A stretch of DNA of 64,000 bases from Arthrobacter sp. H-02-3 (lineage in GTDB: Bacteria > Actinomycetota > Actinomycetes > Actinomycetales > Micrococcaceae), in NCBI RefSeq assembly GCF_003097355.1, contig NZ_PYUI01000013.1, forward strand, positions 62,001 through 126,000, read 5' to 3'. Every line of letters begins with the position of its first letter. Within the stretch, counting starts at the first letter, position 1. The notes beneath the pieces were generated by a model, which searched no databases, had not been told where the DNA came from, and saw only the letters and a program-made list of their open reading frames with translations. A program made the translations under genes and the position numbers. Positions 7,493-16,397 of this stretch are shown one piece after another.

Positions 7493-8365
7493 ATGTCAAA
7501 CATTTTTGGTGCTCCCAGGGCCGGTGCCCCCAACGGCTCGGACGAGGCCCGCGCCGTCCCGAGAGGCGACGTCGTCGGTTCCTACAACTCCTACCTGGAT
7601 GCCCAGAAGGCGGTGGACTACCTGGCGGACCAGCAGTTCCCCGTGCAGATGGTGTCGATCGTGGGCAACGATCTGAAGATGGTCGAGCGGGTGACCGGCC
7701 GCCTGACCTACCCGCGGGTCGCCTTGTCCGGCGCCCTCAGCGGCATGTGGTTCGGCCTATTCGTCGGCGTCATGCTCTCCTTCTTCTCCACGACCCCCGG
7801 GTATTTCTCGATTGTGACGTCCGTGCTGATGGGCGCCGCATTCTTCATGCTGTTTGGCATCGTCACCTACGCCATGCAGCGCGGCAAGCGCGACTTCACC
7901 TCAACCAGCCAGGTGGTGGCGACCAACTATGACGTGGTGGTCTCCTTCGAGGCCGCCGGCGAAGCGCGGCGCCTGCTCCACCAGTTGCCCATGACGCCTC
8001 ATGACGCCTCCGGCTACCGGCAGCAGGAACCCCAGCAGCACACCCCGCAGCAGCCGGGCCCGCAGCAGCCAGGCCAGCTGGGCCATGCACCCCAGCGCCC
8101 GGCGGGCTGGAACGATCCCTACGGCCAGAGAACGCCGGAGCCCGGCAGCGAGCCGGCCGGACAGTACCAGGGCGGCCAGCCCCAGCAGGCCGGGACCCCG
8201 GGCCACGCCCCGGCGGCCCCGGGCACGGAGGAAGAACCGGCCCGCCCGGCAGGCCGGGTCTCCGGCGTGACCTACCCCGACCTCCCGGACGGCCGCCCGC
8301 AGTACGGGGTCAGGGTCACGGACAGCGACAAACCCGCGCCGGGCCACGACGGCCAGCAGCACTAA
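7493..8365 (+). CDS. YflT/GSP17M-like general stress membrane protein
   Basis: 290 residues. The N-terminal part (about 25-75) resembles the YflT (general stress protein 17M) fold: VVGSYNSYLDAQKAVDYLADQQFPVQMVSIVG. Two hydrophobic helices follow (LSGMWFGLFVGVMLSFF and VLMGAAFFMLFGIVTYAM). The C-terminal 110 residues are rich in Gln, Pro and Gly. The ATG at 7493 (MSNIFGAPRAG) is chosen over the in-frame ATG at 7475, whose extra six residues look unconserved. It diverges from the MgtE_N/CBS gene with a short shared promoter region. Function unknown; stress response is inferred from the family name only. Confidence 0.8.
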   Translation: MSNIFGAPRAGAPNGSDEARAVPRGDVVGSYNSYLDAQKAVDYLADQQFPVQMVSIVGNDLKMVERVTGRLTYPRVALSGALSGMWFGLFVGVMLSFFSTTPGYFSIVTSVLMGAAFFMLFGIVTYAMQRGKRDFTSTSQVVATNYDVVVSFEAAGEARRLLHQLPMTPHDASGYRQQEPQQHTPQQPGPQQPGQLGHAPQRPAGWNDPYGQRTPEPGSEPAGQYQGGQPQQAGTPGHAPAAPGTEEEPARPAGRVSGVTYPDLPDGRPQYGVRVTDSDKPAPGHDGQQH

Positions 8366-8458
8366 CCCGCGGCAGAGGAAAGCTTCAGAAGAGGCCTGCA
8401 CGAGACAATCGGCGAAGGAAGACTCACAAGAAGCTAGCCTCACAAGAAGCTGCAGACG

Positions 8459-8495
8459 CAGAAAAGGGAGGGTCCCAGGGACCCTCCCTTTTCTG
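8459..8495. terminator. Bidirectional terminator between convergent genes
   Basis: Near-perfect 18-bp inverted repeat: CAGAAAAGGGAGGGTCCC (8459-8476), one base, then GGGACCCTCCCTTTTCTG (8478-8495). The AAAA and TTTT tracts are symmetric, so it can terminate both the stress-protein gene (+) and the aminopeptidase gene (-). Confidence 0.9.
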
Positions 8496-8521
8496 TGCTT
8501 CTTCGGCTCGTCTGACGGACG

Positions 8522-10105
8522 CTACGGCGTCTGGCCGTCGAATTCCAGGTAGATGCCCGCCATCCAGGACTCGACGTCGTCCGCCTTGCGCGGCAACGCA
8601 GCGCTGAGGTTGACCGGGCCGTCGGCCGTCATGAGGATGTCGTCCTCGATCCGGACACCGATGCCGCGGTATTCCTCGGGGATGCCGATGTCCTCGTTCT
8701 TGAAGTACAGGCCGGGTTCGATCGTGAACACCATTCCGGGTGTGAGCACGCCGTCGAGGTACAGGTCCCGCTTCGCCTGCGCGCAGTCGTGGACGTCGAG
8801 GCCGAGGTGGTGGCTGGTGCCGTGCGGCATCCACCGGCGGTGCTGCTGCCCTTCGGCGCTGACGGCTTCCTCCACGGAGACGGGCAGGAGGCCCCATTCG
8901 GCGAGCCGCTCCGCGAGAACGGTGGTGGCTGCGGTGTGGATGTCCCGGAATTTGGTGCCCGGCTGGGCGGCCGCGAAGCCGGCGTCGGCGGCGTCGAGCA
9001 CTGCCTCATAGACCTTGCGCTGGATCTCGGTGAACTTGCCGTTCGCCGGCAGGGTGCGGGTGACGTCGGCCGTGTACAGGGAATCGGCCTCGACGCCGGC
9101 GTCCAGGAGCAGCAGTTCACCGGCAGCGATCTTTCCGGTGTTCCGGGTCCAGTGCAGGATGGTGGCGTTGTTGCCGGACGCGGCGATGGTGTCGTAGCCG
9201 AGCTCGTTGCCGTCCTCGCGGGCCCGGGCGAAGAACGCCCCTTCCACGACGCGCTCGCCGCGGTGGTGGGTCAGCGCCCGCGGGAGTGCCTTGACGACCT
9301 CCGTGAAGCCTGCCACGGTGGCGGCCACAGCGGTCTTCATCTGTTCGATTTCCCACTCGTCCTTCAGCAGGCGCAGCTCGGAGAGGGCCTCGCTGAGCTT
9401 CTCGTCCAGGGCATCGAGGACGCTCAGGTCAAGGTTGTCAGGATCCTTGGCGGTGTTGTAGCGGGCGGTGTCCACGAGGGCGTCGATGTTCTCGTCAACC
9501 TTGCGGACCAGCCGGATGGAGATGCCGCCGATCTCGGGCGCACCGACGTTCTTGGTGATGGCGAGTTCGAGTTCGCTGATGTCCGCGGTGTCCAGCCCGA
9601 GCCGGGCCTTGAACTCGGCCAGGGTGGGGCGTGCGCCGATCCAGAACTCCCCGGAGCGGGAGTCGGCGTAGAACTGCTCGGTGTCGCGGCCGGCCAGCGG
9701 GCGGAAGTACAGCGTGGCGTGGTGGTTGCCGCCGTCGTCGCCCGTGCCCTCGGCCACCGGCTCCAGGATCAGGACCGCATCGGGCTCGTGGTCCACGCCG
9801 AGGCCGGTGAGGTGCGCGAAGGCCGAGTGCGGCCGGAAGCGGTAGTCGCAGTCGTTCGAGCGGACCTTCAGCGGACCGGCGGGGATGACCAGGCGTTCAC
9901 CTTTGAACTGGCCTGAAATGGCGCGGCGCCGGGCTGCTGCGTGGCCGGCGACGGCGTCCCGCTCGGGGAGCTGCTGCATGGCCGGCGCCCAGTTGCTGGC
10001 CATAAAAGCCTTGAAAGCGTCGGAACTGGGCCGCTGCGAGCGGTTGTTGACGCGCTCTTCGAGGGGCTGGGAAGCGGAGACTTGGGTGTTATCTGCATCG
10101 TTCAC
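8522..10105 (-). CDS. pepP: Xaa-Pro aminopeptidase (M24B family)
   Basis: 527 residues; removes N-terminal residues preceding proline. An N-terminal creatinase-like domain (about 50-215) precedes the pita-bread metallopeptidase domain (about 260-515). The five metal ligands are readable in order: Asp in LLLDAG, Asp in YTADVTRT, His in GTSHHLGLDVHD, Glu in FTIEPGLY and Glu in GVRIEDDIL. No signal peptide is seen, so it is cytoplasmic. It is monocistronic, bounded by the bidirectional terminator at its 3' end and divergent from the PHP gene. Confidence 0.94.
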   Translation of the reverse strand: MNDADNTQVSASQPLEERVNNRSQRPSSDAFKAFMASNWAPAMQQLPERDAVAGHAAARRRAISGQFKGERLVIPAGPLKVRSNDCDYRFRPHSAFAHLTGLGVDHEPDAVLILEPVAEGTGDDGGNHHATLYFRPLAGRDTEQFYADSRSGEFWIGARPTLAEFKARLGLDTADISELELAITKNVGAPEIGGISIRLVRKVDENIDALVDTARYNTAKDPDNLDLSVLDALDEKLSEALSELRLLKDEWEIEQMKTAVAATVAGFTEVVKALPRALTHHRGERVVEGAFFARAREDGNELGYDTIAASGNNATILHWTRNTGKIAAGELLLLDAGVEADSLYTADVTRTLPANGKFTEIQRKVYEAVLDAADAGFAAAQPGTKFRDIHTAATTVLAERLAEWGLLPVSVEEAVSAEGQQHRRWMPHGTSHHLGLDVHDCAQAKRDLYLDGVLTPGMVFTIEPGLYFKNEDIGIPEEYRGIGVRIEDDILMTADGPVNLSAALPRKADDVESWMAGIYLEFDGQTP

Positions 10106-10240
10106 CGTCCAATAGTCTCACCAGCGCCGCGGCTTAGGCCAACGGCGCGCTCCCGCTGCACGGCAACTGCAACGCGCGGGCGCAGGGCATAGACGCGCGG
10201 GGCCGGGGCTTTGGACCGGGCCATCTACTAGGCTGGTGAG

Positions 10241-11086
10241 GTGAGAATTGACCTGCATGCGCACTCGAACGTTTCCGACGGCACCCAGGCGCCGGCCGAC
10301 GTCGTTGAGTCCGCTGCCGGCGCCGGGCTGGACGTCGTCGCGCTGACCGATCACGACTCCACGGACGGGTGGGCGGAGGCCACCGTCGCGGCCCGGAAAA
10401 CGGGGGTCGCCCTGGTCCCGGGCATGGAGATCTCCTGCCGGACCCGGGAAGGCATCAGCGTCCACCTGTTGAGCTACCTGCATGACCCGGCCCACCCCGG
10501 ACTCCTTGAGGAAATCACCAAGGCCAAGGACGCCCGGCACACGAGGGCCCAAAAGATGGTCACCCTGCTGGCCGAGGACTACCCGCTGACATGGGACGAC
10601 GTGATCCACCACGTCGCGCCGGGCGCCACTCTCGGCCGCCCGCACATCGCTGACGCCCTCGTGGCCGCAGGCGTTGTGGAGGACCGGGCCGAGGCCTTCA
10701 GCTCCATCCTTACCTCACACTCGCGCTATTGGGTCCAGCACTACGCGCCGGATCCGGCGCTCGCCGTCGAACTGGTCCGGGAAGCCGGTGGCGTGCCGGT
10801 TTTTGCGCACCCGGTCGCGTCTGCCCGCGGACGGATCGTGGGGGAGGGGACGTACCGGGAAATGATCGACGCCGGGCTGGCCGGCCTGGAAATCTACCAC
10901 CGGGACAACCCCGAGGAGGGCAGGGTCTTCCTGCGCCGCATCGCCAAACGGTACGGCCTGCTGGTCACCGGGTCCTCGGACTACCACGGCGCCGGGAAGC
11001 CGAACCTGCTGGGGGAAAACCTGACCTCGCCCGAAGTCTTTGCCCGGATCGAGGAACTGGGCACCGGCTCCGCCGTGGTGCGCTGA
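10241..11086 (+). CDS. PHP-domain phosphoesterase (YciV/RnaAM-like)
   Basis: 281 residues from a GTG start. The PHP signature motifs are clear: DLHAHSNVSDG at the N-terminus, ALTDHDSTDG, PGMEISCR, PVFAHP and GSSDYHG near the C-terminus, together supplying the His/Asp/Glu metal ligands. Stand-alone proteins of this size hydrolyse 3',5'-nucleoside bisphosphates or short 5'-phosphorylated RNA ends in characterised relatives. The exact substrate here is inferred. It ends 105 nt before a convergent methyltransferase gene. Confidence 0.88.
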   Translation: MRIDLHAHSNVSDGTQAPADVVESAAGAGLDVVALTDHDSTDGWAEATVAARKTGVALVPGMEISCRTREGISVHLLSYLHDPAHPGLLEEITKAKDARHTRAQKMVTLLAEDYPLTWDDVIHHVAPGATLGRPHIADALVAAGVVEDRAEAFSSILTSHSRYWVQHYAPDPALAVELVREAGGVPVFAHPVASARGRIVGEGTYREMIDAGLAGLEIYHRDNPEEGRVFLRRIAKRYGLLVTGSSDYHGAGKPNLLGENLTSPEVFARIEELGTGSAVVR

Positions 11087-11105
11087 GCCCTTCCCGAACC
11101 TGATT

Positions 11106-11160
11106 GCGCTATCACTTGTGGTCGGTCAGAGGCCCGGTTAGCCGCCACAAGTGATGGCGC
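11106..11160. terminator. Large hairpin between convergent genes
   Basis: A 16-bp inverted repeat with one G:T-compatible mismatch: GCGCTATCACTTGTGG (11106-11121) against CCACAAGTGATGGCGC (11145-11160), with a 23-nt loop. It lies between the PHP gene (+) and the methyltransferase gene (-). There is no T-run, so its role as terminator is uncertain; it could also be a protein site or a repeat element. Confidence 0.5.
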
Positions 11161-11190
11161 ATCGCGACGAAAGGCGGGCGGGACCGCGGG

Positions 11191-12072
11191 TCAGGCCCCG
11201 GGGTCCGGCGGGAACGCGGTGAACTGCGCTTTCGCGGCCAGTCGTTTGGCCATGACGTCGACGGCCGCCTGGTTTTGGTCCACGCACACGAACCTGCGGT
11301 CCAGCTTCGCAGCCACGGCGCCGAGCGTGCCGGAACCGGCGAAGAAGTCCAGGCACCAGTCGCCCGGCCGGCTCGAGGCGGCGACCACGCGCCGGATGAG
11401 GCCCTCCGGCTTCTGCGTCGGGTAGCCGGTCTTCTCCTTGCCGGTGGGCGAGACGATGGTGTGCCACCACACGTCGGTGGGAAGCTTGCCGAGCTCGCGC
11501 TTGGCGGGGGTGACGAGCCCGGGTGCCATGTAGGGCTCACGGTCCACCTCAGCGCTGTCGAAGTGGTACTTCGCCGGGTTCTTGACGTAGACAAGGATGT
11601 TGTCGTGCTTGGTGGGCCAGCGGTATTTGGCCCGTGCACCGTAGTCGTACGCCCAGATGATCTCGTTCAGGAAGCATTCGCGGCCAAAGATCGCGTCCAG
11701 CATGACCTTCGCGTAGTGCACCTCGCGGTAGTCCAGGTGCAGGTACAGGGTGCCGTCGTCGGCCAGGAGCCGCCAGGCCTCCACGAGCCGGGGCTCGAGG
11801 AAAGACCAGTAGTCGCTGAAGGCGTCGTCGTAGCTGTGCAGCGCGCCCTTGATGGTGTCATAGGACCGGCCCTTGAACCCGACGCGGTCACCCTCGCCGC
11901 CGGCGTTGAGGACCATCCGGGTTTCCTGGCGCCGCTGCACCCGGCCGGTGTTGAAGGGCGGGTCCACGTAAATCAGTGTGAAGGCGCCGTCCGGCAGCGT
12001 GGGGAGGTATTCCGCGTTGTCCGCGTGAACCACCAGGTTGCTGCCGTCCGGCGCCCAGACGGTGTCAGTCAT
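11191..12072 (-). CDS. Orphan site-specific DNA methyltransferase (beta-class, N6-adenine or N4-cytosine)
   Basis: 293 residues. The catalytic motif IV DPPFNTG (D37-P38-P39-F40) comes before the SAM-binding motif FAGSGT (244-249), the motif order of beta-class amino-methyltransferases. TQKPEGLI (219-226), just ahead of FAGSGT, is typical of the class. The region between, about 60-200, should hold target recognition. No restriction endonuclease or specificity gene is nearby, so it is an orphan and more likely regulatory or housekeeping than part of a restriction system. It starts 8 nt after the stop of the DEAD-box helicase gene with no clear ribosome binding site, so it is probably cotranscribed and coupled. 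The target motif cannot be deduced. Confidence 0.86.
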   Translation of the reverse strand: MTDTVWAPDGSNLVVHADNAEYLPTLPDGAFTLIYVDPPFNTGRVQRRQETRMVLNAGGEGDRVGFKGRSYDTIKGALHSYDDAFSDYWSFLEPRLVEAWRLLADDGTLYLHLDYREVHYAKVMLDAIFGRECFLNEIIWAYDYGARAKYRWPTKHDNILVYVKNPAKYHFDSAEVDREPYMAPGLVTPAKRELGKLPTDVWWHTIVSPTGKEKTGYPTQKPEGLIRRVVAASSRPGDWCLDFFAGSGTLGAVAAKLDRRFVCVDQNQAAVDVMAKRLAAKAQFTAFPPDPGA

Positions 12073-12080
12073 GGAGGGGA

Positions 12081-13847
12081 TTAGGCCTCGGCGCCGCTCG
12101 GCTGTGCGTCGCCGCCGGCCACGACTTCACCGTTGCGGCGGCGCGTACGGGTGCGGCGACGCGCACGGGTTGCACGGTCCACCTCGGTCGGGGCCTTCGC
12201 CGGCGCGGCGCCGGCAGCAGCCTCGGGGCCCTGCCCGCCGGCAGTGGAAACGGTAGCGGCTTCGGCGTCGGCGGGACGACGACGGCGGTCGCCGGAGCGT
12301 CCGCCTGCCTCGGTGCCGCTGCGGCGGGTGTCCCGGCTGCCGGTGCGGCTGCCTTCACGGGCGCCGTCACGGCTGGCGGTGCGGTTACCTTCGCGGGCGC
12401 CGGTGCGGCTCCCCTCACGGGCGCCGTCCCTTCCGCTGTCCTTTGCGCTGCTGCGGGTGTTCTTCTTGCCGGTCTCGCCGAGGTCCTCGAGAACCTCCGC
12501 GTCGACGCCGGCCAGCACGCGCTTGTCGCGGGGCAGGCGGCCCTTGGTGCCCTCGGGGATGTCGAGTTCCTCGAACAGGTGCGGCGAGGAGGAGTAGGTT
12601 TCCACGGGCTCGGGGAAGTTCAGGCCCAGGGCCTTGTTGATGAGCCCCCAGCGCGGCATGTCATCCCAGTCGACAAAGGTCACAGCGGTGCCCTTGTTGC
12701 CGGCGCGGCCGGTGCGGCCGACGCGGTGCAGGTAGATCTTCTCGTCCTCGACGCACTGGTAGTTGATCACGTGCGTGACGTCGTCGACGTCGATGCCGCG
12801 GGCGGCGACGTCGGTGGCCACGAGGACGTCCACCTTGTTGTTACGGAAGGCGCGCAGCGCCTGTTCGCGGGCGCCCTGGCCGAGGTCGCCGTGGATCGCG
12901 GCAGCCGCGAAACCGCGGTCCACGAGTTCCTCGGCCACCTTGGCAGCGGTGCGCTTGGTCTTGGTGAAGATGATGGTGCGGCCGCGACCGCGGGCCTGCA
13001 GGATCCGGGCAACAACTTCGACCTTGTCCATGCTGTGGGCACGGTAGATCAGCTGGCGGATGTCGCGCTTGGTCAGGCCTTCGTCGTCCGGGTCCGCGGC
13101 GCGGATGTGGGTCGGCTGGGTCATGTAGCGGCGGGCCATGGCGATGACCGGGCCGGGCATCGTGGCCGAGAACAGGAGCGTCTGGCGGACCGCGGGGGTA
13201 CCGGCGATCAGGGTTTCGACGTCCGGCAAGAACCCGAGGTCCAGCATTTCGTCGGCCTCGTCGAGGATGACGATCTTGACGTTCTTCAGGCTCAGGTGCT
13301 TCTGCTTGTAGAGGTCGATCAGGCGGCCGGGGGTGCCGACGACGATCTCGACGCCCTCCTGCAGGGCATCGACCTGCGGCTCGTAGGCGCGGCCGCCGTA
13401 AATGGTGGCGATACGGGCGTTGCGCTTCTTGGCCGCGTTCTCGAGGTCCTTGGCTACCTGGACGGCGAGTTCGCGGGTGGGCACGATCACGAGGGCCTGC
13501 GGGGCGCCGGGCACGGCCAGCTTGTCGAAGCCGGCGTCGTCGCGGCCAACGACGCGCTGCAGCGCCGGGATGCCGAAGCCGAGGGTCTTGCCCGTGCCGG
13601 TCTTGGCCTGGCCGATGATGTCGTGTCCGGCCAGGGCGACCGGCAGCGTCATTGCCTGGATCGGGAAGGGGTGGGTGATGCCGGCGTCGGCCAAGGACTC
13701 CACGATGTCCGCGCGGACGTTGTAATCGGCGAACGTCTTTTCGGCAATCTCGTGCGGCTTTTCGTCCGAAATGATGGTTTCTTCGGGCTCGATGGTCTCC
13801 GTGCCCGACTCATCGGTCAGAAGCTGGTGCGTGTGCAATTCACTCAC
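12081..13847 (-). CDS. DEAD-box ATP-dependent RNA helicase
   Basis: 588 residues from a GTG start preceded by AAGGAAA at 7 nt. The Q motif (FADYNV...PFPIQ, about 39-64), Walker A AKTGTGKT (81-88), DEAD in ILDEADEMLDLGF, SAT (LLFSATMP) and the motif VI HRVGRTGRAG are all intact. The C-terminal 150 residues carry repeats of the form REGSRTGARE/GNRTASRDG and end in ARRRTRTRRRNGE, a basic RNA-binding tail seen in DeaD/RhlE-like helicases of actinobacteria. Likely roles are ribosome assembly and RNA turnover, possibly at low temperature. The 304-nt upstream gap may include a long leader. The DNA methyltransferase gene follows in the same unit. Confidence 0.92.
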   Translation of the reverse strand: MSELHTHQLLTDESGTETIEPEETIISDEKPHEIAEKTFADYNVRADIVESLADAGITHPFPIQAMTLPVALAGHDIIGQAKTGTGKTLGFGIPALQRVVGRDDAGFDKLAVPGAPQALVIVPTRELAVQVAKDLENAAKKRNARIATIYGGRAYEPQVDALQEGVEIVVGTPGRLIDLYKQKHLSLKNVKIVILDEADEMLDLGFLPDVETLIAGTPAVRQTLLFSATMPGPVIAMARRYMTQPTHIRAADPDDEGLTKRDIRQLIYRAHSMDKVEVVARILQARGRGRTIIFTKTKRTAAKVAEELVDRGFAAAAIHGDLGQGAREQALRAFRNNKVDVLVATDVAARGIDVDDVTHVINYQCVEDEKIYLHRVGRTGRAGNKGTAVTFVDWDDMPRWGLINKALGLNFPEPVETYSSSPHLFEELDIPEGTKGRLPRDKRVLAGVDAEVLEDLGETGKKNTRSSAKDSGRDGAREGSRTGAREGNRTASRDGAREGSRTGSRDTRRSGTEAGGRSGDRRRRPADAEAATVSTAGGQGPEAAAGAAPAKAPTEVDRATRARRRTRTRRRNGEVVAGGDAQPSGAEA

Positions 13848-14151
13848 AGGTGAGTTTCCTTATTCATTTTGGGCTGCGCTGCTTGCTCAACGGGGCCGGC
13901 CGTGGCCGTTCCGGAGCACGCTCAGGCGCGCAAGCAATTCCAGTGGAAGCCGATCGCGGGCTATCTAAATGCTGGCACTGGGGACCAGCGGGTGTATCTC
14001 AAGATCGCGTAGGGGCGGGCTTGTTGAATTCGGAAATCATGGAAATCAACGACCGGGCATCCATATCTACCTCTCCAGTCTAGCTGTACGAGACCCGGAT
14101 CCTCGACTGGAGGCGCGATCGCGCCGCAGAGGGGGCCCCGGCGGCGGTCCG
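13848..14151 (-). other. Intergenic region and probable 5' leader of the helicase gene
   Basis: No gene is seen on either strand. It lies between the RNB nuclease stop and the helicase start on the same strand. A perfect 14-bp palindrome GGCGCGATCGCGCC (14112-14125) is close to the nuclease stop. If the promoter lies in the T/A-richer stretch around 14060-14090, the helicase mRNA would have a leader of roughly 200 nt, as is common for cold-regulated DEAD-box genes. This is inference. Confidence 0.4.
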
Positions 14152-15648
14152 TCAGCCGACCAGCTCCAGCCGGATTTCGCGTGTGGCGATGTCCGAGGAC
14201 ACCACCCGGACCCGGACCTGGGTGCCCGGTTCGAGCTCGCCGGGGCACCTTGCGGTCACGGCGGGCTCGGCGATCTGCACGATTCCGGACGGGCCGTTCC
14301 CGTTACCGTTGGACTTGCCGCCGTTCCCGTTGGTGCCGCTGCCGCTGGCGGTCTTTGCCGGTCTGGAGCCGGAGATCACGACGGCGTCGAACTCCTGGCC
14401 GACGTGGTTGACGAGCAGCGCTGCTTCCACGGTGTCCAGTGCGAGCCGCTCCAGTCGTGCGGCCAGCTGGTCCGAGGTGGCCATGATGGCCGGGAGGGAC
14501 GGCAGGGCTTCCCGGGCCCAGGACGGAACCTCGGTGCCGTTGCTCAAGGCCTCGCAGATCACCAGCACGAAGCGGTCGATCAGCCGCCGCAGCGGCGCGG
14601 TGGAGTGGGCGTAGGCCGCGCCGATGGCGGACTGCACGGCGGCCTGCGGCACTGTGCCGTCGAAGGGCGTGTAGCCGGCCCCGCGGAAGAGCATGCCGGC
14701 CGAGTGCACGATGGCCAGCTGCCGGGGATCCGTGGGGTCGAGGGTCCGCAGGTACTCGCCATAGGGCGTTTCGCCGTCCCAGGGCTTGCCGAGAGCGTGC
14801 GTCTGGCGGTGGAAGTGCCGCAGCGACGCCTCGTCCGGGGCTGGCATGGTGCGCAGGATGCCGACCTTGCCCTGGAGCATCAGCCCGGCCGCCGCCATCC
14901 CGGTCATGAGGGAAATCTGGGCGTTCCAGTCCTCCACCGGAAGCGGCGGGGCCGCCACGATCCGGTAGCCGCCGTCGGGCAGTTGTTGGATCTCCTGTTC
15001 CGGCATGTTCAGGCTCGCGCCGCCACGGAGGCGTTCCAGCTCCACGCGCTTGATGCCCACCTCCTTCAGCAGCTGCAGCAGGGGCGTTGCGGTGCCGGCG
15101 TCGAGCTCGGCCTGGACACCCTTGTAGCTGAGCTTCGCGCGGCTGCGGACCTGGGCCCGGCGCACCAGCACCGAGGTCACCTCCGCCGCGGCGTCGAGTT
15201 CGAACTCCCAGACGAATGCCGCGCACAGCTGCCCGGCGAGCAGGCTACCGGCGGCCTCGCTGATGACCTCCGGATGCAGCGGGATCCGCCCGTCCGGGGT
15301 GTAGAAGGTCTGGCCGCGGCGGCGGGTCTCGGCGTCGAGCGCCCCGCCCGGCGCGACGAAGGACGGGACATCGGCGATGGCGTAAAGCACGTTGTAGCCC
15401 TCGCCGTTGCGCTCGATAAACAGCGCCTGGTCGAGGTCGGTGGAGGACGCCGGATCGATCGTCACGAACTCGACATGGGTGAAGTCCAGGTCCGGCAGCT
15501 TGTGCTCGGCCACCGCCGCCTGCGCGTCGCGCAGCACGTCCTCGGGGAACGGACCGGGCAGTTCCAGCGTGGTGCGCAACGCCTTGAGAGCCCCGGCAAG
15601 CTGGTTCTGCTGCTCGTGGATACTCGGGGTCAGGCGATGATGGGACAC
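14152..15648 (-). CDS. RNB-domain exoribonuclease (RNase II family)
   Basis: 498 residues. The RNB active-site loop TIDPASSTDLDQALF gives D65, D71 and D73, followed by Q74 where E. coli RNase II has a fourth aspartate. YAIADVPSFV, RRRGQTFYTPDGRIPLHPE and the C-terminal AHSTAPLRRLIDR segment complete the domain. A Gly/Asn-rich linker near 435-455 leads to a short S1-like beta segment. There are no obvious N-terminal cold-shock domains, so it is shorter than RNase II or R. It probably degrades RNA 3' to 5'. It diverges from the MiaE-like gene with a 41-nt gap. Confidence 0.88.
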   Translation of the reverse strand: MSHHRLTPSIHEQQNQLAGALKALRTTLELPGPFPEDVLRDAQAAVAEHKLPDLDFTHVEFVTIDPASSTDLDQALFIERNGEGYNVLYAIADVPSFVAPGGALDAETRRRGQTFYTPDGRIPLHPEVISEAAGSLLAGQLCAAFVWEFELDAAAEVTSVLVRRAQVRSRAKLSYKGVQAELDAGTATPLLQLLKEVGIKRVELERLRGGASLNMPEQEIQQLPDGGYRIVAAPPLPVEDWNAQISLMTGMAAAGLMLQGKVGILRTMPAPDEASLRHFHRQTHALGKPWDGETPYGEYLRTLDPTDPRQLAIVHSAGMLFRGAGYTPFDGTVPQAAVQSAIGAAYAHSTAPLRRLIDRFVLVICEALSNGTEVPSWAREALPSLPAIMATSDQLAARLERLALDTVEAALLVNHVGQEFDAVVISGSRPAKTASGSGTNGNGGKSNGNGNGPSGIVQIAEPAVTARCPGELEPGTQVRVRVVSSDIATREIRLELVG

Positions 15649-15689
15649 GAAAATCAGGTTAGCCCGATTTCCGCTATTAGTCTTGGATT

Positions 15690-16361
15690 ATGAGCCCAAT
15701 CCCGGACGATCCTGCCCGCTACAACAGCTTCCTCACGGATCTGCTGGGAGTGATGGCGTACGGGGAGCTTTCGGCCTTCGAACGGCTGTCCTCGGACGCC
15801 CGCTATTCACCCACGCTGCATGACCGTGCGGTGCTGGGCAGGATCGCGGTGGTCGAGTTCCAGCACTACGAACTCGTCCGGGCCAGACTCGAGGCCATGG
15901 GCCTGGACACGGAGGCCGCCATGCTGCCGTTCCAGCCGTCCGTGGACCACTTCCATGAGCGCACACGCCCGGCGGACTGGTACGAATCCCTCATGAAGGC
16001 CTACGTGATCGACACCGTCTCCGCGGACTTCTACCGTGCCGTCGCCAGGCACGTCGACGCCGCGACCCGGGAACTGATCGAGCAGATCCAGTCCGCCGAG
16101 GAGGCCACGGCCGTGCTGCAGGAGCGGCTCAAGGCGGCCCTGGCCGATGACCCCCGGCTGGCGTCGCGCCTGGCGCTGTGGGCCAGGCGCCTGCTGGGCG
16201 AGGCACTGACCCAGGCCCAGCGGGTCAGTCTCGAACACGCCTTCCTCGGCGGGCTCTCAGGCCTGGACGACGCCGGCGCCAGGGAACTGGTCAGGGCTCT
16301 GACGGCCGAACTCGCCACAAACCACTCGCGCCGGATGGCCGCGCTGGGACTCGCGGGGTAG
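15690..16361 (+). CDS. Ferritin-like, MiaE-type hydroxylase-like protein
   Basis: 223 residues, all helical in appearance. Carboxylate and histidine motifs expected of a four-helix di-iron protein are present: YGELSAFERL (about 29-38), EFQHYELVRARLE (about 55-67), and a later DTVSADFYR and ELATNHSRR. This pattern matches the MiaE-like ferritin superfamily branch found in actinobacteria. tRNA hydroxylation is an inference from distant homology, not proven for these proteins. It converges with thiE. Confidence 0.65.
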   Translation: MSPIPDDPARYNSFLTDLLGVMAYGELSAFERLSSDARYSPTLHDRAVLGRIAVVEFQHYELVRARLEAMGLDTEAAMLPFQPSVDHFHERTRPADWYESLMKAYVIDTVSADFYRAVARHVDAATRELIEQIQSAEEATAVLQERLKAALADDPRLASRLALWARRLLGEALTQAQRVSLEHAFLGGLSGLDDAGARELVRALTAELATNHSRRMAALGLAG

Positions 16362-16397
16362 CTCCGCCGCCGGGGCGGAAACCCGAACGGAACCTGT

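Noticed and set aside
8423..8451. Direct repeat CTCACAAGAAGCT (8423-8435 and 8439-8451)
   Set aside because: Two 13-nt copies between a stop codon and the terminator; most likely a small local duplication without function.
14112..14125. Perfect 14-bp palindrome GGCGCGATCGCGCC
   Set aside because: A single GC-rich palindrome; no loop for a hairpin and no second copy seen, so no function can be argued.
13969..15693. Long plus-strand open frame (574 codons) opposite the RNB nuclease
   Set aside because: Antisense shadow; the minus strand encodes an intact RNB domain.
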